A stretch of DNA of 64,000 nucleotides from assembly GCA_963817785.1 (NCBI GenBank), contig CAWFPL010000002.1, forward strand, positions 1 through 64,000. The letters are read 5' to 3'. Positions 34,616 to 44,106 of the stretch are shown piece after piece. Numbering within the stretch: position 1 is the first letter of the stretch; each line of letters opens with the position of its first letter. The notes beneath the pieces were generated by a model. The model did no database searches and had not been told where the DNA came from. It saw only the letters and a program-made list of their open reading frames with translations. The translations under genes and the position numbers were made by a program. Source of the stretch: JAKALD01 sp963817785. GTDB taxonomy: Bacteria; Pseudomonadota; Gammaproteobacteria; Burkholderiales; SG8-39.

Positions 34616-37036
34616 GTGGGTGAACCGGAAAAGCAAGTGTCTGACGCGAACGACTACGACTCCGACAGTATCAAGGTGCTCAAGGGCCTGGAGGCCGTGC
34701 GCAAGCGCCCCGGGATGTATATCGGGGACACCTCGGACGGTACCGGGCTTCACCACATGGTATTTGAGGTGGTGGACAACGCGGTCGACGAGGCGCTGGC
34801 CGGTTTTTGCGACGAGATCGTGCTCACCATCCATACCGACAACTCGATTTCCGTGCTCGACAACGGCCGCGGCATCCCCACCGGCATCAAGGACGATGAC
34901 GAGCTCAAGCGCTCCGCCGCCGAGATCGTGATGACCGAGCTGCACGCTGGGGGGAAGTTCGACACTAACACCTACAAGGTCTCGGGAGGGCTACACGGGG
35001 TCGGCGTGTCGGTGGTGAACGCACTGTCCGAGTGGCTGCGGCTCACCATCTGGCGCGATGGGAAAGTGCATCAGATGGAGTTTCGCGACGGCGCAGCGAC
35101 TGCGCCTCTGCGCGCAACCGGTGCCGCCGAGAAGCGCGGCACCGAGGTGCATTTTCTGGCTTCAAAGGCGATCTTCGGCGCAATCGACTATCACTACGAT
35201 ATCCTGGCGCGCCGCCTGCGCGAGCTGTCGTTCCTGAATAACGGGGCCAGGATCGTGCTCATCGACCAGCGTACCGGCAAGGAGGAGAACTTCGCGTTTT
35301 CAGGAGGGGTAAAGGGATTCGTCGAGTACATGAATCGCTCCAAGTCGGTGCTGCACCCGAACGTGTTCTGCGCCCGCGGCGAGCGGGAAGGCATCGTTGT
35401 CGAGGTGGCGATGCAGTGGAACGACTCGTATCAGGAGTCGGTGCAGTGCTTCACCAACAATATCCCGCAGAAGGATGGTGGTACGCATCTTACCGGCCTG
35501 CGCGCTGCGATGACGCGCGTGCTCAACAAGTACATCGAGGAAAACGAGACCGCCAAGCGGGCCAAGGTAGAGACCACCGGCGACGACCTGCGCGAGGGCT
35601 TGGCCTGCGTGCTGTCGGTGAAGGTGCCGGAGCCCAAGTTTTCCTCGCAGACTAAGGAGAAGCTTGTCTCCTCGGAAGTGCGCCCAGTGGTCGAGGAAAT
35701 CGTGGCTGAGAAACTGCGCGAGTTCCTGGATGAGCGTCCGAACGACGCACGCGTCATCACCGCGAAGATCGTTGACGCCGCGCGCGCGAGAGAGGCCGCG
35801 CGGCGCGCACGCGACATGACTCGCCGCAAAGGGGTGCTCGATTCAATGGGCTTGCCGGGCAAGCTCGCCGACTGCCAGGAGAAGGATCCGGCAGCGTGCG
35901 AGCTCTACCTGGTCGAAGGCGATTCGGCGGGCGGCTCAGCCAAGCAAGGCCGCGACCGGCGCTTCCAGGCCATCCTGCCGCTTAAGGGCAAGATTCTAAA
36001 TGTCGAGCGAGCGCGCTTCGACAAGCTTTTGGCGTCGGCCGAGGTCGCGACCCTGATTACCGCGCTCGGCTGCGGCATCGGCAAGGAAGAATACAACCCG
36101 GAGAAGCTGCGTTACCACCGCATCATCATCATGACCGATGCGGACGTCGACGGCTCGCACATCCGGACCCTGCTGCTGACGTTCTTCTACCGCCAGATGC
36201 CCGAGTTGGTTGAGCGCGGGCATATCTACATCGCGCAGCCGCCGCTCTACAAGTCCAAGCTCGGCAAGGAGGAGCGCTACCTCAGGGACGAGCACGAGCT
36301 GAACGAGTTCATGCTCAGGCAAGCCCTGGTGGAGGCTGCACTGTACCCCGCTGAGGGGCGCGAGCCGATTCTCGGCGATGCCCTCGCCGAGCTGGCTAAG
36401 TCCTATCTGCTGACCGAGGCGGTGGTCGATCGCGTCACCCGCTGGATCGACCGCGATGTACTGCATGCGATGCTGCGCGGAGTTCAGGTTGATCTGTCCT
36501 CGCGCGATGCGGCCGAGAGCTCAGCCGCGGCGCTGATGGCGGCGATTCCGGGAAACGGCGTGCGGATCAACGCGCATTTCGATTCCAAGACCGAGCGTTA
36601 CCAGGTCCGGATCGAACGCACGCGGCACGGCAACATGCGAGTGACGCACATCGATTCCGAGTTTTTGCACTCGGGCGACTATGCACAGATCCGGCAGACT
36701 GCGGAGCTGCTACGCGGTCTGATCGGTGTCGGCGCTTACGCGCAGCGCAGCGACAAGAAGCGTCCGGTCAAGGACTTTCCGGAGGCTATGCGCTGGCTGC
36801 TCGGCGAGGTGCAGAAGTCGATGAGCCTGCAGCGCTACAAGGGCCTGGGGGAGATGAACCCGGAGCAGCTCTGGGAGACTACGATGAATCCGGCGACCAG
36901 ACGCCTGCTCAAGGTGCAGATCGAGGACGGCATCGCGGCCGACGAGATTTTCACCAAGCTGATGGGCGACGAAGTGGAACCGCGCCGCGCGTTCATCGAG
37001 TCGAACGCGCTCGGAGTGCGCAACCTGGACGTTTAG
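34616..37036 (+). CDS. gyrB: DNA gyrase subunit B
   Basis: This 806-residue ATPase subunit of gyrase starts with GTG at 34616, with AAAGGAAG upstream. It has the GHKL ATPase domain (EVVDNAVDEALAGF, GRGIPTGI, SGGLHGVGVSVVNAL), the transducer, and the Toprim motifs YLVEGDSAGGSAK and IMTDADVDGSHIRTLL. The C-terminal QRYKGLGEMNPEQLWETTMN is also present. Tail and length are those of the proteobacterial long form. It ends 1 bp from the convergent topB stop. Confidence 0.98.
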   Translation: MGEPEKQVSDANDYDSDSIKVLKGLEAVRKRPGMYIGDTSDGTGLHHMVFEVVDNAVDEALAGFCDEIVLTIHTDNSISVLDNGRGIPTGIKDDDELKRSAAEIVMTELHAGGKFDTNTYKVSGGLHGVGVSVVNALSEWLRLTIWRDGKVHQMEFRDGAATAPLRATGAAEKRGTEVHFLASKAIFGAIDYHYDILARRLRELSFLNNGARIVLIDQRTGKEENFAFSGGVKGFVEYMNRSKSVLHPNVFCARGEREGIVVEVAMQWNDSYQESVQCFTNNIPQKDGGTHLTGLRAAMTRVLNKYIEENETAKRAKVETTGDDLREGLACVLSVKVPEPKFSSQTKEKLVSSEVRPVVEEIVAEKLREFLDERPNDARVITAKIVDAARAREAARRARDMTRRKGVLDSMGLPGKLADCQEKDPAACELYLVEGDSAGGSAKQGRDRRFQAILPLKGKILNVERARFDKLLASAEVATLITALGCGIGKEEYNPEKLRYHRIIIMTDADVDGSHIRTLLLTFFYRQMPELVERGHIYIAQPPLYKSKLGKEERYLRDEHELNEFMLRQALVEAALYPAEGREPILGDALAELAKSYLLTEAVVDRVTRWIDRDVLHAMLRGVQVDLSSRDAAESSAAALMAAIPGNGVRINAHFDSKTERYQVRIERTRHGNMRVTHIDSEFLHSGDYAQIRQTAELLRGLIGVGAYAQRSDKKRPVKDFPEAMRWLLGEVQKSMSLQRYKGLGEMNPEQLWETTMNPATRRLLKVQIEDGIAADEIFTKLMGDEVEPRRAFIESNALGVRNLDV

Positions 37037-37037
37037 C

Positions 37038-39638
37038 CTAGCGGGTCTTTCGACGCCCGGCGCTGCGCGGTGCTTGCTTCGCCGGGGATTTGCGGGTCGG
37101 TTTCGCCGCTGCTTGCTTCGCCGACGGCGGTCGCGCCGCGCTCGCCCTGCTGACTGCCGGCGGCTGCGCTGCGACCGGTTCCTTTGACACCGGAGTAGCG
37201 CGCGGGGCGCGCGGCTCGAACTCGAAGCCGATACGTCCGCCAGCGGTCTTCACCAGGTAGGCCTTGAACGGTCGGCCTTTCTTGGATATGAAGCGCGGCA
37301 GCAGATCGGTGCGACCGGTAGCGAGCAGCTTCTCCATCTGCGCGCGCTCCACCGCCTGCTGCAGGATCACCTTTCCCGAGCGGAAGTCGCAGGTGCGTGC
37401 CGCACCGACTGCCTTCTCGCAGACGTAGGCCGCACCATGCTCGAATACCCGAGCGCCGCACTTGGGGCACTGGCCGAGGCTTTCCTGCGTACTGAAGTCG
37501 GGCGCTTGTTCGCCTTCCGATGACGGTGTTCCCTGTCCGAAGTCGAACTCAAGGCGAAAATCGTCGTTGAGCCGCAGGCCGGCGGTGAATGGCTTGCCGA
37601 GCCGGCTGCGGAAACCGGTGAGCGGACCGATGAAGCGCTTGCTGATGAGCTCTGCCACTTCTTCCGGAGACCACTCGCGCCCGGAGGTCACCTTCCAGAG
37701 CGAGAAGTCGCATGACTGGCACTGAAACTTCCGGTAGTTCTCTTGCACGGTACCGCCGCACTTCGGGCATGGCGCCGGCACGGTGGCGAAGGCGGTATCG
37801 GGGATATCGCCCCGCTTGATGCGCTCGACCAGGTCGCGCGCGGCCTGCTCGATGTGGTCCATGAATTCTTCGCGCCGCAGCTTGCCCTGCTCCATCTGTT
37901 TGAGCTTGAACTCCCAATCTCCGGTGAGCTCGGGCGACGTGATCTCGGTGACGCCGAAGTGCCTGAGCGCGAACAGCAGCGAGAACGCCTTTGGCGTCGG
38001 CACCAGCTCCTTGGCGTTGCGGTGCACGTACTCCTCCTGGATGAGGCCCTCGATGATCGCGGCGCGCGTCGCCGGCGTGCCGAGGCCTTTCGCTTCCATC
38101 GCGGCGCGCAGCTCGTCGTCCTCCACCCGCTTGCCCGCGCCCTCCATCGCCGACAGCAGGGTCGCTTCCGTGTAGCGGGCGGGAGGCTTGGTCTGGTGAG
38201 CCTGCGCGGTCACCTCGCGCGTCTCGACCAGCTCGTCGGACGCGAGCGCCGGCAGGTTCACGCTTTCGTCCTGTGCTACCCGCCCGTAGACCACCAGCCA
38301 CCCCGCTTTCTGCAGGACGCGTCCCTCGGTCTTGAAGTGGTGCTCCGCGACCCGCGTGATGCGCGTGGTCTGCAGATGCTCGGCGGCGGGGAAAAATACC
38401 GCGAGAAAGCGGCGCGCGACGAGGTCGTAGATTTTGCGCTCGGGTTCGTTCAGCTGCTTCGGCGCCTGCAGTGTCGGAATGATCGCGAAGTGATCCGAAA
38501 TCTTGGCGTTGTCGAACACGCGCCGGTTGGCCTTCACCCACCCGCCCTTGAGTACGCTCTTGGCGAGGGGGGCGTACTCTGCGGCCTTGGCGAGCTCCTG
38601 CATGGTCTTTTTCACCGTGCCGAGGTAGTCCTCGGGCAACGCGCGCGAATCGGTGCGCGGGTAGGTCAGCACCTTGTGCCTTTCGTACAGCGCTTGCGCG
38701 AGCGACAGAGTGGTCTTGGCGGAGAAACCGAAGCGCCCGTTGGCTTCGCGCTGCAGGCTCGTGAGATCAAAAAGCAGCGGCGAGAGCTGGGTCGACGGCT
38801 TCGTCTCCTCGCTGACCGTGCCGGGCTTGCCAAGGCACGCGGCGGCGATCGCCTCCGCCTGTGCCGCGCTCCATAGGCGCTCGGCCTTGCGTTCGGTGTC
38901 TTCGTCCTTCTCGAACGCTGGATCGAACCATCGTCCGGCGTACTCCCCCGCCTTGGCCGCAAAGCGCGCGTGGACTTCCCAGTAGTCCCTCGGTTTGAAG
39001 CTGCGAATACGCTCTTCGCGCTCGACCAGGACCGCAAGCGTTGGCGTTTGTACGCGGCCGACCGTGGTCAGGTAAAAGCCGCCCTCCTTGGAGTTGAAGG
39101 CGGTCATGGCGCGCGTACCGTTGATGCCTACCAGCCAGTCGGCCTCGGAGCGGCACTTGGCGGCGTCGCCTAGCGGCAGCATTTCCTTGTCCGAGCGCAA
39201 GTGCTCGAAACCCTCGCGGATCGCGGCCGGAGTCATGGACTGTAGCCAAAGACGCTCGATGGGCTTTTGCGTCTTCGCGTGTTGCGCAATGTAGCGGAAG
39301 ATCAGCTCGCCCTCGCGTCCGGCGTCGCAGGCGTTGATCAGACCAACCACGTCCTTGCGTTTGAGCAGCCGCAGCAGCACGTTCAGGCGCTCGGCGCTGC
39401 GCTCGATCGGCGCCAGCTCGAAGCGGGGCGGGATCACCGGCAAGTGGGCGAATGACCATTTGCCCTTCTTGACGTCGTATTCCTCGGGTACGGCGAGCTG
39501 GAGCAGGTGGCCGACTGCCGATGACAGTACGTAATCATCGCTCTCGAAGTAGTCGCCTTTACGCGTGAAGCCGCCCAACGCGCGCGCGATGTCCGCGGCG
39601 ACGGAAGGTTTTTCGGCGATGATCAGTTTCTTGCTCAT
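37038..39638 (-). CDS. topB: DNA topoisomerase III (type IA)
   Basis: This 866-residue type IA topoisomerase has a Toprim domain (LIIAEKPSVAADIARAL and NACDAGREGELIFRYI). The catalytic tyrosine is at residue 326 in VLTYPRTDSRALP. The C-terminal zinc-finger-like motifs are CPKCGG...CQSCDF and CPKCGARVFEHG with two later cysteines. The last 60 residues are Ala/Pro/Lys/Arg rich and look unstructured, probably non-specific DNA binding. The ATG at 39638 begins MSKKLIIAEKPSVA; an upstream in-frame start is less likely. It unlinks replication intermediates and sits last in the LysM-dprA-smg-topB series. Confidence 0.95.
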   Translation of the reverse strand: MSKKLIIAEKPSVAADIARALGGFTRKGDYFESDDYVLSSAVGHLLQLAVPEEYDVKKGKWSFAHLPVIPPRFELAPIERSAERLNVLLRLLKRKDVVGLINACDAGREGELIFRYIAQHAKTQKPIERLWLQSMTPAAIREGFEHLRSDKEMLPLGDAAKCRSEADWLVGINGTRAMTAFNSKEGGFYLTTVGRVQTPTLAVLVEREERIRSFKPRDYWEVHARFAAKAGEYAGRWFDPAFEKDEDTERKAERLWSAAQAEAIAAACLGKPGTVSEETKPSTQLSPLLFDLTSLQREANGRFGFSAKTTLSLAQALYERHKVLTYPRTDSRALPEDYLGTVKKTMQELAKAAEYAPLAKSVLKGGWVKANRRVFDNAKISDHFAIIPTLQAPKQLNEPERKIYDLVARRFLAVFFPAAEHLQTTRITRVAEHHFKTEGRVLQKAGWLVVYGRVAQDESVNLPALASDELVETREVTAQAHQTKPPARYTEATLLSAMEGAGKRVEDDELRAAMEAKGLGTPATRAAIIEGLIQEEYVHRNAKELVPTPKAFSLLFALRHFGVTEITSPELTGDWEFKLKQMEQGKLRREEFMDHIEQAARDLVERIKRGDIPDTAFATVPAPCPKCGGTVQENYRKFQCQSCDFSLWKVTSGREWSPEEVAELISKRFIGPLTGFRSRLGKPFTAGLRLNDDFRLEFDFGQGTPSSEGEQAPDFSTQESLGQCPKCGARVFEHGAAYVCEKAVGAARTCDFRSGKVILQQAVERAQMEKLLATGRTDLLPRFISKKGRPFKAYLVKTAGGRIGFEFEPRAPRATPVSKEPVAAQPPAVSRASAARPPSAKQAAAKPTRKSPAKQAPRSAGRRKTR

Positions 39639-39763
39639 GGTAGAGCTCGCACGACGCCGCGGTGGGCGCCGAAAGGCCGCAGATGATAAGTGCAAACCCG
39701 GCGGGGAGACAACCGCAGGGTCTTCTACGAGTTACGCACACGCGCGTGCGCGCGCGACAGGCC

Positions 39764-40222
39764 CTAGTTCGGCAGGCGCGTTTCGTCCGGCGAAAGGAGC
39801 TCTTCGGCCACCAGCCGGCTCGCCGGTGCCTGCTCGTTCCACAGCACCATCAGCACGATCAGTTTGAGTTGCTCCAGTGCGAGCGAGTGACCGGCCGCGG
39901 CGAGCGCCCGCTCGATCACGTGCTCGCGTGTCTGCGGCGCGAGGATGCCGGATTGCTCGAGCGCGATCAGAAAACCGCGGCACTCTGCATCGAGCTTGGC
40001 TAGCTCTCTCGGCGCATAGGCGCGGAACGCCGCGTGCGTCTCTGGCAAGGGCGCGACCGCACGTTGCGGCCCGCGTGCCACGCCCGCCAACCAGGTCAAC
40101 GCCTCGCTGATGTCCGAATCGTCGAAGCCCGCTGCGGAGAGCTTCTTCGCGACGATCTCGCTGTTCTGGGAAAGGTCGCTGTGCTGGTAGTTCTCGAACA
40201 GGTACACGAGGATGTCGTACAT
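39764..40222 (-). CDS. smg: Smg family protein (DUF494)
   Basis: This 152-residue acidic cytosolic protein begins MYDILVYLFENYQHSD and matches the Smg/DUF494 family, which commonly sits between dprA and topA/topB in Proteobacteria. The biochemical function is unknown; the conserved position suggests a link to DNA processing or translation. It starts 14 nt after dprA. Confidence 0.92.
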   Translation of the reverse strand: MYDILVYLFENYQHSDLSQNSEIVAKKLSAAGFDDSDISEALTWLAGVARGPQRAVAPLPETHAAFRAYAPRELAKLDAECRGFLIALEQSGILAPQTREHVIERALAAAGHSLALEQLKLIVLMVLWNEQAPASRLVAEELLSPDETRLPN

Positions 40223-40236
40223 GGCTTGTTATTCTC

Positions 40237-41328
40237 TCAGTTGAGGCGTTGGTAAAGGCCACCAGGCAAGACAGCGACGCGCCCGTCGAGTTCAAGCCGC
40301 AGGAGCTCGGAGGAGACCTGCTCAGCGGAAAGCCCGGAGCGTGCGCACAACGAATCTACATTCATCGGGTCGAAGCCCATATGCGCGAGAAACGGTTTGT
40401 CGGCGTCGCTGCGCGCAGGGCTGCCGCCGCCAGCTGGTGCCGCGGCGCCTCCACAAACGACGCCGAGTTCGGCTAGCACGTCCTCGGCGGACTCGATCAG
40501 CTTGGCGCCCTGCTTGATCAAGGCGTGGCAGCCCTTGGACAGCGGGGAGTGAATTGAACCCGGAATCGCGAACACCTCGCGACCCTGCTCAACCGCAGCC
40601 CGTGCAGTGATGAGCGAGCCCGAGGCGAGCGCTGCCTCGACCACCAGGCAGCCTCGCGCGAGTCCGCTGATCAGGCGATTGCGGCGCGGGAAGTTTTGCG
40701 CAGCCGCAGGCGTGCCGAGCGGGAACTCCGAGACGAGAAGACCGCCCTGCGCGATCCGGGCGGCGAGTCCTGCGTTCCGCGCGGGGTAAATGACGTCTAT
40801 GCCGGTGCCCAGCACGGCGATGGTGGATCCGGGCCCGGTCAGGCCGCCTTGGTGGGCCGCAGCATCGATGCCTAGCGCCAGTCCGCTCACGATCGTGAGC
40901 CCGGCGCCGCTTAGCGCCTTGGAGAATCCTTCCGCGTTGCTCGCGCCCTGTGCGCTTGCATTACGGCTGCCGACGACCGCGAGGGCAGGTCGCTCGAGCA
41001 ACTCCAGGCGGCCCACCGCATATAACAGTGGTGGCGGATCGCCGATTTCCAGCAGCAGCTTCGGATACGCGGCGTCCGCCAGCGTCACGATGGCATGATC
41101 GGGCACTTGGGCCCACTGTTGTGCGCGCTCAACCGCGCGCGCCACCTGATCGGAGTAAAGCGCTTCGAGCGCGGCGGAGGGAAGCAATCGCGAGAGTTGC
41201 GCGCGCTGGGCGGTGATAAACGTCTCTGGAAGACCGAACCGCCGCAGCAGTTCGCGCATGGTGGCGGCACTGAGCCCGGGCGTGAGCGTGAGTTGCAGCC
41301 AGCTCGCCAGCCCCGGGTCGTGCTTCAT
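40237..41328 (-). CDS. dprA: DNA-processing protein DprA
   Basis: This 363-residue protein loads RecA on incoming single-stranded DNA during natural transformation. The Rossmann-like core has AVVGSRNASAQG, IVSGLALGIDAAAHQGGL and SEFPLGTPAAAQNFPRRNRLI in two parts. A C-terminal winged helix (LSAEQVSSELLRLELDGRV) completes the family pattern. The start is ATG 41328. It lies downstream of the LysM protein gene (72-nt gap). Confidence 0.95.
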   Translation of the reverse strand: MKHDPGLASWLQLTLTPGLSAATMRELLRRFGLPETFITAQRAQLSRLLPSAALEALYSDQVARAVERAQQWAQVPDHAIVTLADAAYPKLLLEIGDPPPLLYAVGRLELLERPALAVVGSRNASAQGASNAEGFSKALSGAGLTIVSGLALGIDAAAHQGGLTGPGSTIAVLGTGIDVIYPARNAGLAARIAQGGLLVSEFPLGTPAAAQNFPRRNRLISGLARGCLVVEAALASGSLITARAAVEQGREVFAIPGSIHSPLSKGCHALIKQGAKLIESAEDVLAELGVVCGGAAAPAGGGSPARSDADKPFLAHMGFDPMNVDSLCARSGLSAEQVSSELLRLELDGRVAVLPGGLYQRLN

Positions 41329-41400
41329 GCCGGCGGCGCGGGGCGGGGAACAGCTCCCCCGCGTGCCGACGCCGGCCAACGCCGGTGCCTGAATGATTCT

Positions 41401-42468
41401 TTACGGGGTTTCGACCACATCCAGGGGTTGCACCGGCCTCGAGATGCGCATCACCAAGGCATAGGATACGTGGTCGAACACGCGGAATACAAACACTAGG
41501 CCGTATCGCTCGTCGGGCACTTTGAGCGTCGCGTCAGCTGCCTTGTTCGACGAGTATACGTCTCGCACCGTGGCGCCGTAACGATACAGCGCGAGCACCG
41601 ATCCGACGTCCAGACCGTCTGCCTTGCCGCGGTTCAGGGCTACGATCGACTGGGGACCTGCCTCGCCAACCTTGGCCAGCCCCTCGTAGATGTCGATCAC
41701 CCGGCCCTTGATGAAAACCGAGGGCGCGTGCGGTGCGTACACCATGGGTAGCGACTTGCCGGCGGGAATCAGCTTGTCGCCGGCCATGACTTCCTGGGTC
41801 ACCGAGGTGAGCGTGATGGTGGCCGGATTGCCGGGTCGCACGACGTGTGCCGTGCCGAGGTAGACGCCTTCGTAGCCCAACGTACGCTCGGTGTCGGGAT
41901 CCACCAATGCCTTGCCGCGACGATAAACGTACCATGTGTCTACCTTCGAGTTGCCGATGCCCTCGACGTAGGCCTGGCTGCCGGCACCCAGCACCACGTG
42001 GTTCTCCTCCGTGGCCACGATGGTGGGCGCGTTGTCCAGGCCGCCGGGCTCGACCACGATCGGACGCGACAGGAACGGCTCAATGGCCTTGGGGGGGATA
42101 CTCGGAATCGCCTCTACGGCCGGTCCTTCGTCGCGGACTCGCGGTTCGAGCTTGACTGTCTTGAGCAGCGACAGGCGGCTTTGCCCCCGATCGAGCACGA
42201 TCACGTCGCCCGGGTAGATCAGGTCCGGGTTCTTGATCTCGTCCTTGTTGAGCCTCCACAGTTCCGGCCAGCGCCACGGAGAGTCGGTGTAGCGCTCGGC
42301 GATCCCCCAGAGGGTATCGCCACGGACGACGACGTAGCGGCCGGGGGCTGTCGGTTTGAGCGTCAGGGGCGTCTTCGGCGCCTGAGCCAGGGCGAGACCG
42401 GCAGCAAGGAAGAAAGCGAGCGCTGTGATAGACTTACGCAGCTGGTGACGCATGGGAACGCCGATCAT
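41401..42468 (-). CDS. LysM domain cell-wall-associated protein
   Basis: This 355-residue exported protein has a signal peptide (basic MRHQLRKS, a hydrophobic ALAFFLAAGLALA and cleavage near AQA). A single LysM domain at about 45-95 (VVRGDTLWGIAERYTDSPWRWPELW) binds peptidoglycan. The remaining about 250 residues, beta-rich and without recognisable enzyme motifs, occur in a conserved betaproteobacterial LysM family encoded next to dprA. GGGAGG lies 7 nt before the ATG. It is divergent from def. The role is unknown; cell-envelope maintenance is likely. Confidence 0.9.
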   Translation of the reverse strand: MIGVPMRHQLRKSITALAFFLAAGLALAQAPKTPLTLKPTAPGRYVVVRGDTLWGIAERYTDSPWRWPELWRLNKDEIKNPDLIYPGDVIVLDRGQSRLSLLKTVKLEPRVRDEGPAVEAIPSIPPKAIEPFLSRPIVVEPGGLDNAPTIVATEENHVVLGAGSQAYVEGIGNSKVDTWYVYRRGKALVDPDTERTLGYEGVYLGTAHVVRPGNPATITLTSVTQEVMAGDKLIPAGKSLPMVYAPHAPSVFIKGRVIDIYEGLAKVGEAGPQSIVALNRGKADGLDVGSVLALYRYGATVRDVYSSNKAADATLKVPDERYGLVFVFRVFDHVSYALVMRISRPVQPLDVVETP

Positions 42469-42598
42469 CTAGCCACCTCCCTGGCCGGCTTGAAAAACAC
42501 TTTACCAGACCAAATTTAGCATAAACGAGGAACAGTTTATACGCAGCGCGAGATCCTGCATCTAATCTGTTCAATTTGCAAGCAATTTACGATAATCA
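42469..42598. promoter_or_regulatory. Divergent promoter region of the LysM gene and def
   Basis: This 130-bp gap is clearly A/T-richer than its surroundings. On the minus strand a TATAAA hexamer lies in GCGTATAAACTG, with TTAGAT 18 bp before it, a fair promoter for the LysM-dprA series. On the plus strand several weak hexamers (TTTACC, GATAAT) precede def, but GATAAT is too close to the ATG, so the def promoter is not settled. Confidence 0.45.
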
Positions 42599-43102
42599 AT
42601 GGCCTTGCTGAACATCCTTAGGTACCCTGACGCGCGACTGCATAAGCTCGCTGCACCTGTCACCGTCTTCGACGAGCAGCTGAAGCGCCTGGTACGCGAA
42701 ATGACCGAGACCATGTACGCGGCCCCCGGCATCGGCCTCGCCGCTACTCAGGTCGACGTGCATAAACAGGTGATCGTGGTCGACGTCTCGGAGCGGCGCG
42801 ACTCGCTGGTGGTGCTCGTCAATCCCCAGATCGTCGAGGCCTCGGGGATCTCGGACATTGAGGAAGGCTGCTTGTCGGTCCCCGGGATCTACGAGACCGT
42901 CGAGCGCGCGGAACGGGTAAAGGTGCGCGCGTACGATCAGAACGGAACGCCGTTCACGCTCGAAGCGCAGGGCTTGCTCGCAGTGTGCATTCAGCACGAG
43001 ATGGACCACCTCAAGGGCCAGGTTTTCGTCGAGTACCTGTCCCAGCTCAAGCAACAGCGCATCCGCGCCAAGCTCACCAAGCAGCTGAGAAAGAGCGCGT
43101 AA
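42599..43102 (+). CDS. def: Peptide deformylase
   Basis: This 167-residue metalloenzyme removes the formyl group from nascent peptides. All three motifs are present: GIGLAATQ (about residues 43-50), EGCLSVP with the metal-binding cysteine, and QHEMDHL with the two histidines and catalytic glutamate. It heads the def-fmt-rsmB series; fmt follows after 38 bp. Confidence 0.97.
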   Translation: MALLNILRYPDARLHKLAAPVTVFDEQLKRLVREMTETMYAAPGIGLAATQVDVHKQVIVVDVSERRDSLVVLVNPQIVEASGISDIEEGCLSVPGIYETVERAERVKVRAYDQNGTPFTLEAQGLLAVCIQHEMDHLKGQVFVEYLSQLKQQRIRAKLTKQLRKSA

Positions 43103-43140
43103 GGGCCGCCGCAGCGCGGTCAGCGTTCACCCTGTCCGCT

Positions 43141-44088
43141 ATGCGCGTGGTGTTCGCCGGCACGCCCGAGTTCGCCGAGCGGGCGCTCGCGGCATTGGTC
43201 GCGGCCGGCCATCGCATCGCCCTGGTTGTCACTCAGCCGGACCGGCCTGCGGGCCGCGGAATGCGGCTCGTGCAGAGTCCGGTGAAGCGCCTCGCATTGG
43301 CGCACGAGCTTGAGGTCTTCCAGCCGGCCACCTTGCGCGACGCGGAGAGCCTAGCGCGGTTGCGCGCGTCGGCCCCCGACGTGCTGGTGGTCGCCGCCTA
43401 TGGTCTGATCCTGCCGCCGCCTGTGCTCCAGCTTGCCGCGCACGGCACGCTTAACATTCACGCTTCGCTGCTGCCGCGCTGGCGCGGCGCAGCGCCGATC
43501 CAGCGCGCGCTGCTCGCCGGCGACAGCGAAACCGGCATCACCATCATGCAGATGGACACAGGCCTCGACACGGGGCCGATCCTAGCGCAGCGCGCGCTGC
43601 CGATTACGTCAGACGACGACGCGCAGACGCTGCACGATAAACTCGCGGCGCTCGGGGCCGAAATGATCGTGGCTGCGCTCGCGGACCGCACTGCCGGCCG
43701 TGGCCGCGCGCAGCCGCAACCGGAGCGGGGCGTGACCTACGCGCACAAGATCGACCGGCTCGAGCCGATGCTCGACTGGCGCCAGCCCGCGCCACAACTC
43801 GAGCGCGCGGTGCGCGCCTTTCGTCCCGCGCCGGGCGCGTTTTCGGTATTGCGTGGAGAAATCGTCAAGATCTGGCGCGCCCGCGCGGCGGAGGGTAGCG
43901 GTGCGGCGGGCACGGTGCTCGAGCCTGGCGACGAGGCGTTGCTTGTCGCCTGCGGAGAGGGTGCGCTGGCCGTAAGCGAACTGCAGCGCGCGGGCGGTAA
44001 GCGCCTGCCCGCGGCGGCGTTCCTGCGCGGCTTCCCCATCGGCGCGGGCGAGCGCTTTGCGCTTTCCGACGCGGCCCAGTACGAATGA
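43141..44088 (+). CDS. fmt: Methionyl-tRNA formyltransferase
   Basis: This 315-residue enzyme formylates initiator Met-tRNA. It begins MRVVFAGTPEFAERALAAL and has the formyltransferase motif NIHASLLPRWRGAAPIQRA with the catalytic Asn and His. MDTGLDTGPI contains the catalytic Asp. A C-terminal OB-like domain binds tRNA. The ATG at 43141 is certain from family alignment, although the frame is open upstream. Confidence 0.97.
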   Translation: MRVVFAGTPEFAERALAALVAAGHRIALVVTQPDRPAGRGMRLVQSPVKRLALAHELEVFQPATLRDAESLARLRASAPDVLVVAAYGLILPPPVLQLAAHGTLNIHASLLPRWRGAAPIQRALLAGDSETGITIMQMDTGLDTGPILAQRALPITSDDDAQTLHDKLAALGAEMIVAALADRTAGRGRAQPQPERGVTYAHKIDRLEPMLDWRQPAPQLERAVRAFRPAPGAFSVLRGEIVKIWRARAAEGSGAAGTVLEPGDEALLVACGEGALAVSELQRAGGKRLPAAAFLRGFPIGAGERFALSDAAQYE

Positions 44089-44106
44089 AAGCAGATTGGT
44101 CGAGCC

